Assembly (NCBI GenBank): GCA_029940175.1
Contig: JAOZRM010000061.1
Location: forward strand, 1 to 15,057
Length of the DNA stretch: 15,057 nt
DNA from: Candidatus Sabulitectum sp.
GTDB taxonomy: Bacteria; Fermentibacterota; Fermentibacteria; Fermentibacterales; JCC-6
Direction of reading: 5' to 3'
Shown: piece by piece, positions 13,241 to 15,057 of the stretch
Position numbering within the stretch: position 1 is the stretch's first letter
Layout of the letters: every line of letters starts with the position of its first letter
Made by a program: the position numbers and the translations under genes
Notes under the pieces: model-generated
What the model was told of the DNA's origin: nothing
Seen by the model: only the letters and a program-made list of their open reading frames with translations
Database searches by the model: none

Positions 13241-13846
13241 ATGACAAAAAAGAAAAATTACCATCATGGTTCATTGAGAACAGCGTTGATAGAGACCGGT
13301 CTGGAATTAGTTTCCGAAAAGGGCATTTCAGGTTTTACTCTCAGGGGTGTGGCAAAGCACGCAGGGGTTTCAACAGCGGCTCCGTATCATCACTTCAGGA
13401 ACAAGTCAGAGCTTCTCGAGGCAATGGCTGCCCAGGGGTGGCACTTGATGGGGGAGGAGTTCAAAGCAGCATCTGCTGCAGAGGATACGCCTGCGGCAAA
13501 GCTTATTGCCATTGGTGTAGCTTACATTACCTTTGCTCTTGAAAATACAGCTTACTTCAGGGTTATGTGTAGACCGGATATCTACTGCTCTGAGGAGGGA
13601 GTTGACTATTCTGGAGCCGGGCTGGATGTTTTTGAGATGCTCAACGCAGCTGTTGCAAACTGTTTCCCGGAGAAAGACATGAATGATCCTTTCATAAAGA
13701 AGAAAGTCTTGAATGCCTGGGTTATGGTTCATGGCTTTGCGACACTCTGGATCGATGGCCCGATAAAGATCACGTATCTTGGAAAACTTAGTGTTGAAGA
13801 ATTAATGAAAATGTTGTTTGAAGGTTCCGGTCTCATCACACTTTGA
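13241..13846 (+). CDS. TetR/AcrR-family transcriptional regulator (WHG-type C-terminus)
   Basis: The 201-residue product has the typical TetR N-terminal DNA-binding domain: YHHGSLRTALIETGLELVSEKGISGFTLRGVAKHAGVSTAAPYHHFRNKSELLEAMA (7-63), with the helix-turn-helix around residues 32-52. The ligand/dimer domain carries AYITFALENTAYFRVM (94-109) and WVMVHGFATLWIDG (160-173), the latter resembling the WHG-type C-terminal domain. It most likely represses itself and the divergent flavoprotein operon through the palindrome upstream. The ligand cannot be inferred, though the target operon suggests quinone-like, electrophilic or redox stress. Cys110, Cys116 and Cys141 could allow thiol sensing, which is speculative. 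GGGAGG at 13230-13235 is 5 nt before the ATG. Confidence 0.93.
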   Translation: MTKKKNYHHGSLRTALIETGLELVSEKGISGFTLRGVAKHAGVSTAAPYHHFRNKSELLEAMAAQGWHLMGEEFKAASAAEDTPAAKLIAIGVAYITFALENTAYFRVMCRPDIYCSEEGVDYSGAGLDVFEMLNAAVANCFPEKDMNDPFIKKKVLNAWVMVHGFATLWIDGPIKITYLGKLSVEELMKMLFEGSGLITL

Positions 13847-13879
13847 GAATCTGAAAGTAGACAGAAATGAATGCTCTCG

Positions 13880-13908
13880 TTTCAACGGCAAGGTGAATTC
13901 TGTTGAAA
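13880..13908 (+). other. Weak hairpin downstream of the TetR-family gene
   Basis: TTTCAACGG (13880-13888) pairs with CTGTTGAAA (13900-13908), including one G-U pair, around an 11-nt loop. It starts 34 nt after the regulator's stop. No T-run follows, so termination is uncertain. Confidence 0.3.
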
Positions 13909-13932
13909 TCTGTCCGGTGGGATTAATGACAA

Positions 13933-13958
13933 GAGCCCCGGTGGCAGAACCGGGGCTC
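13933..13958 (-). terminator. Strong hairpin at the 3' end of the FG-GAP gene
   Basis: GAGCCCCGGT (13933-13942) and ACCGGGGCTC (13949-13958) form a perfect 10-bp GC-rich stem with a 6-nt loop. On the minus strand it begins 11 nt after the gene's TAG and is followed by TTGTCATT, only a weak T-tract. It also stands against read-through from the convergent regulator gene. Its sequence closely resembles the hairpin after nusB. Confidence 0.65.
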
Positions 13959-13969
13959 ATAGAAAAGCT

Positions 13970-15057
13970 CTAACGGATGATCATGAATTTCAAAGAGTCG
14001 CCCGGTTCTCCGGACAGTCTGGCAAAGTAAACACCATTTGAAGTGTCATCGCCAGGAGTCCAGTTAATCAAATCGTTTCCACTGCTGATCTCAGCAACCT
14101 GCTTTCCTGAAATGTCATAAACAACAACTGTTGAGTTTGTTGAACCGGTTACAACAAAAACTGCAGTGTCTCTCACGGGGTTACCGGTAATTCCCAGGGA
14201 AACATGCTCAGGGGCTGTTGTGATTCCTCCGGTCTGTGCCCCTCTGTATACTCCTGTATTCCTTGCATCAACACCACGCATTGGCCAGTCGCAGTTATCA
14301 GGTGAAACTTCACCATCAGTATCCCAGGCGTAAACGAACCCGTCCCATGTTGCTGCTACCAGTTCGTAATATCCGTCTCCATCAATATCTCCTGCTCCTA
14401 CCCCGGATATTGAACCCGCACTCATCATTTTCGGGTAATCAGGAATTACAGAGCCATCTCCTGACAGGGCAAAGAGTTCACCTCCATTTGTAACAAAGCA
14501 GATATCCTGAGTCCCGTCGTTATCTACATCAACAACGGTTGGAAAGCCTTCAGGCCAGTTGGTTTGAGCTACCGGCCATCCTGCGAGAGGCGATCCGGTT
14601 GAAATATCCAGAACATGAATACGGTATCCAGAACCAAGATGGTTGTCTGTTGCTATCAGCTCCGGGTATGCATCTCCATTTACATCTCCCAGGCCTAGAT
14701 AGAAAAGCTGACTTTGCGTTGCAATTGTAATAGGAAATCCGGTAACAACTGTGCCATCATGATTATAGGCTGAAGCATAAGATGTTGAGCTTGCATAATG
14801 CCCGAGAATGACCTCAAGATCACCGTCGGAATCAAGATCTGCAGCCATTGGCGGTCCGAACATCAGATAACCGCTTCCAGGGGAAAACAAGCCAACCGGA
14901 TAACCGGACTGTGCTGCCCCGGTTGAAGTGAACAGGTGCAGCCTGAACTCACCGCCCAGGAGAGTGACAGCAAAAAATTCATCTGTTCCATTACCATCAG
15001 CATCACCGAAAAAGAGGTTGAGTACATCCTCATCCGGATCAAGATCGGTGGTAAATT
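13970..15057 (-). CDS. Secreted FG-GAP/VCBS-repeat protein with C-terminal sorting-type domain (N-terminus outside window)
   Basis: The frame is open to the right edge, so the first complete codon at 15055 is not the true start; 361 residues are visible. Five acidic loops of FG-GAP/VCBS type recur about every 50-60 residues: DADGNGTDE, DLDSDGDLE, DVNGDAYPE, DVDNDGTQD and DIDGDGYYE. Each is followed by hydrophobic beta strands, as in a calcium-stabilised beta-propeller. The last about 75 residues (from GNPVRDTAVFVV through VVVYDISGKQVAEI to NGVYFARLSGEPGDSLKFMIIR) match the beta-sandwich tails used as type IX secretion signals or FlgD-like sorting domains in FCB bacteria. It is therefore probably a large exported or surface protein. 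The segment DNCDWPMRGVDARNTGVY between repeats and tail is also common in such proteins. A methionine-like TTG at 14890 is internal and should not be taken as the start. Confidence 0.88.
   Translation of the reverse strand, partial: FTTDLDPDEDVLNLFFGDADGNGTDEFFAVTLLGGEFRLHLFTSTGAAQSGYPVGLFSPGSGYLMFGPPMAADLDSDGDLEVILGHYASSTSYASAYNHDGTVVTGFPITIATQSQLFYLGLGDVNGDAYPELIATDNHLGSGYRIHVLDISTGSPLAGWPVAQTNWPEGFPTVVDVDNDGTQDICFVTNGGELFALSGDGSVIPDYPKMMSAGSISGVGAGDIDGDGYYELVAATWDGFVYAWDTDGEVSPDNCDWPMRGVDARNTGVYRGAQTGGITTAPEHVSLGITGNPVRDTAVFVVTGSTNSTVVVYDISGKQVAEISSGNDLINWTPGDDTSNGVYFARLSGEPGDSLKFMIIR

Noticed and set aside
13219..13542. Plus-strand frame of 107 residues overlapping the TetR-family gene
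   Set aside because: It is an off-frame shadow: the TetR frame has a clear HTH and ribosome site, while this one has neither.

Overview
This window looks like the chromosome of a Gram-negative (diderm) bacterium with balanced base composition. Three predicted lipoproteins with clear lipoboxes, two DUF2141 proteins and a secreted FG-GAP/VCBS-repeat protein with a C-terminal beta domain like type IX secretion sorting tails suggest the FCB side of the tree (Bacteroidota relatives or candidate phyla such as Fermentibacterota or Cloacimonadota). That placement is inference; the window holds no rRNA or other taxonomic marker. No tRNA, rRNA, CRISPR array, IS element or integrase was seen.

Region 1 (1-6750, + strand) is one tightly packed run: the tail of an unknown gene, rpiB, wecB, a transglutaminase-like lipoprotein, the riboflavin genes ribD-ribE-ribBA-ribH, and nusB. 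Neighbours overlap or lie a few bases apart, so co-transcription and translational coupling are likely. ribD, ribE, ribBA and nusB all start with TTG. A complete route from GTP and ribulose-5-phosphate to riboflavin is encoded except for the phosphatase step. No FMN riboswitch can fit in front of ribD. The run ends in a hairpin shared with a convergent small membrane/TPR-like gene (6775-7260, - strand).

Region 2 (7452-11934, + strand) holds a calcineurin-like phosphoesterase, a DUF2141 lipoprotein, a beta-propeller lipoprotein, a KilA-N domain protein, and the most notable gene of the window: selD (10711-11934). selD is interrupted in frame by a TGA at 10930-10932, exactly at the catalytic Cys/Sec position of selenophosphate synthetase, so it should be read as a selenoprotein. 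A hairpin suited to a bacterial SECIS lies 14 nt after the UGA. The same reading frame begins with a roughly 60-residue cysteine-rich domain fused in front of SelD, which is unusual. An annotation pipeline that treats TGA as stop would split this gene into a small Cys-rich ORF and a truncated SelD.

Region 3 (11939-13846) is a divergent regulatory module. A TetR/AcrR-type repressor gene (+ strand) faces an operon (- strand) of an iron-sulfur-flavoprotein-like/FMN reductase and a secreted DUF2141 protein. The 114-bp gap contains a near-perfect 15-bp inverted repeat that encloses a TTGACA-17-TATCTT promoter on the minus strand and a weaker mirror-image promoter on the plus strand.

Region 4 (13970-15057, - strand) is the C-terminal 361 residues of a secreted FG-GAP/VCBS protein running off the right edge. 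It is followed by a strong hairpin similar in sequence to the one after nusB.
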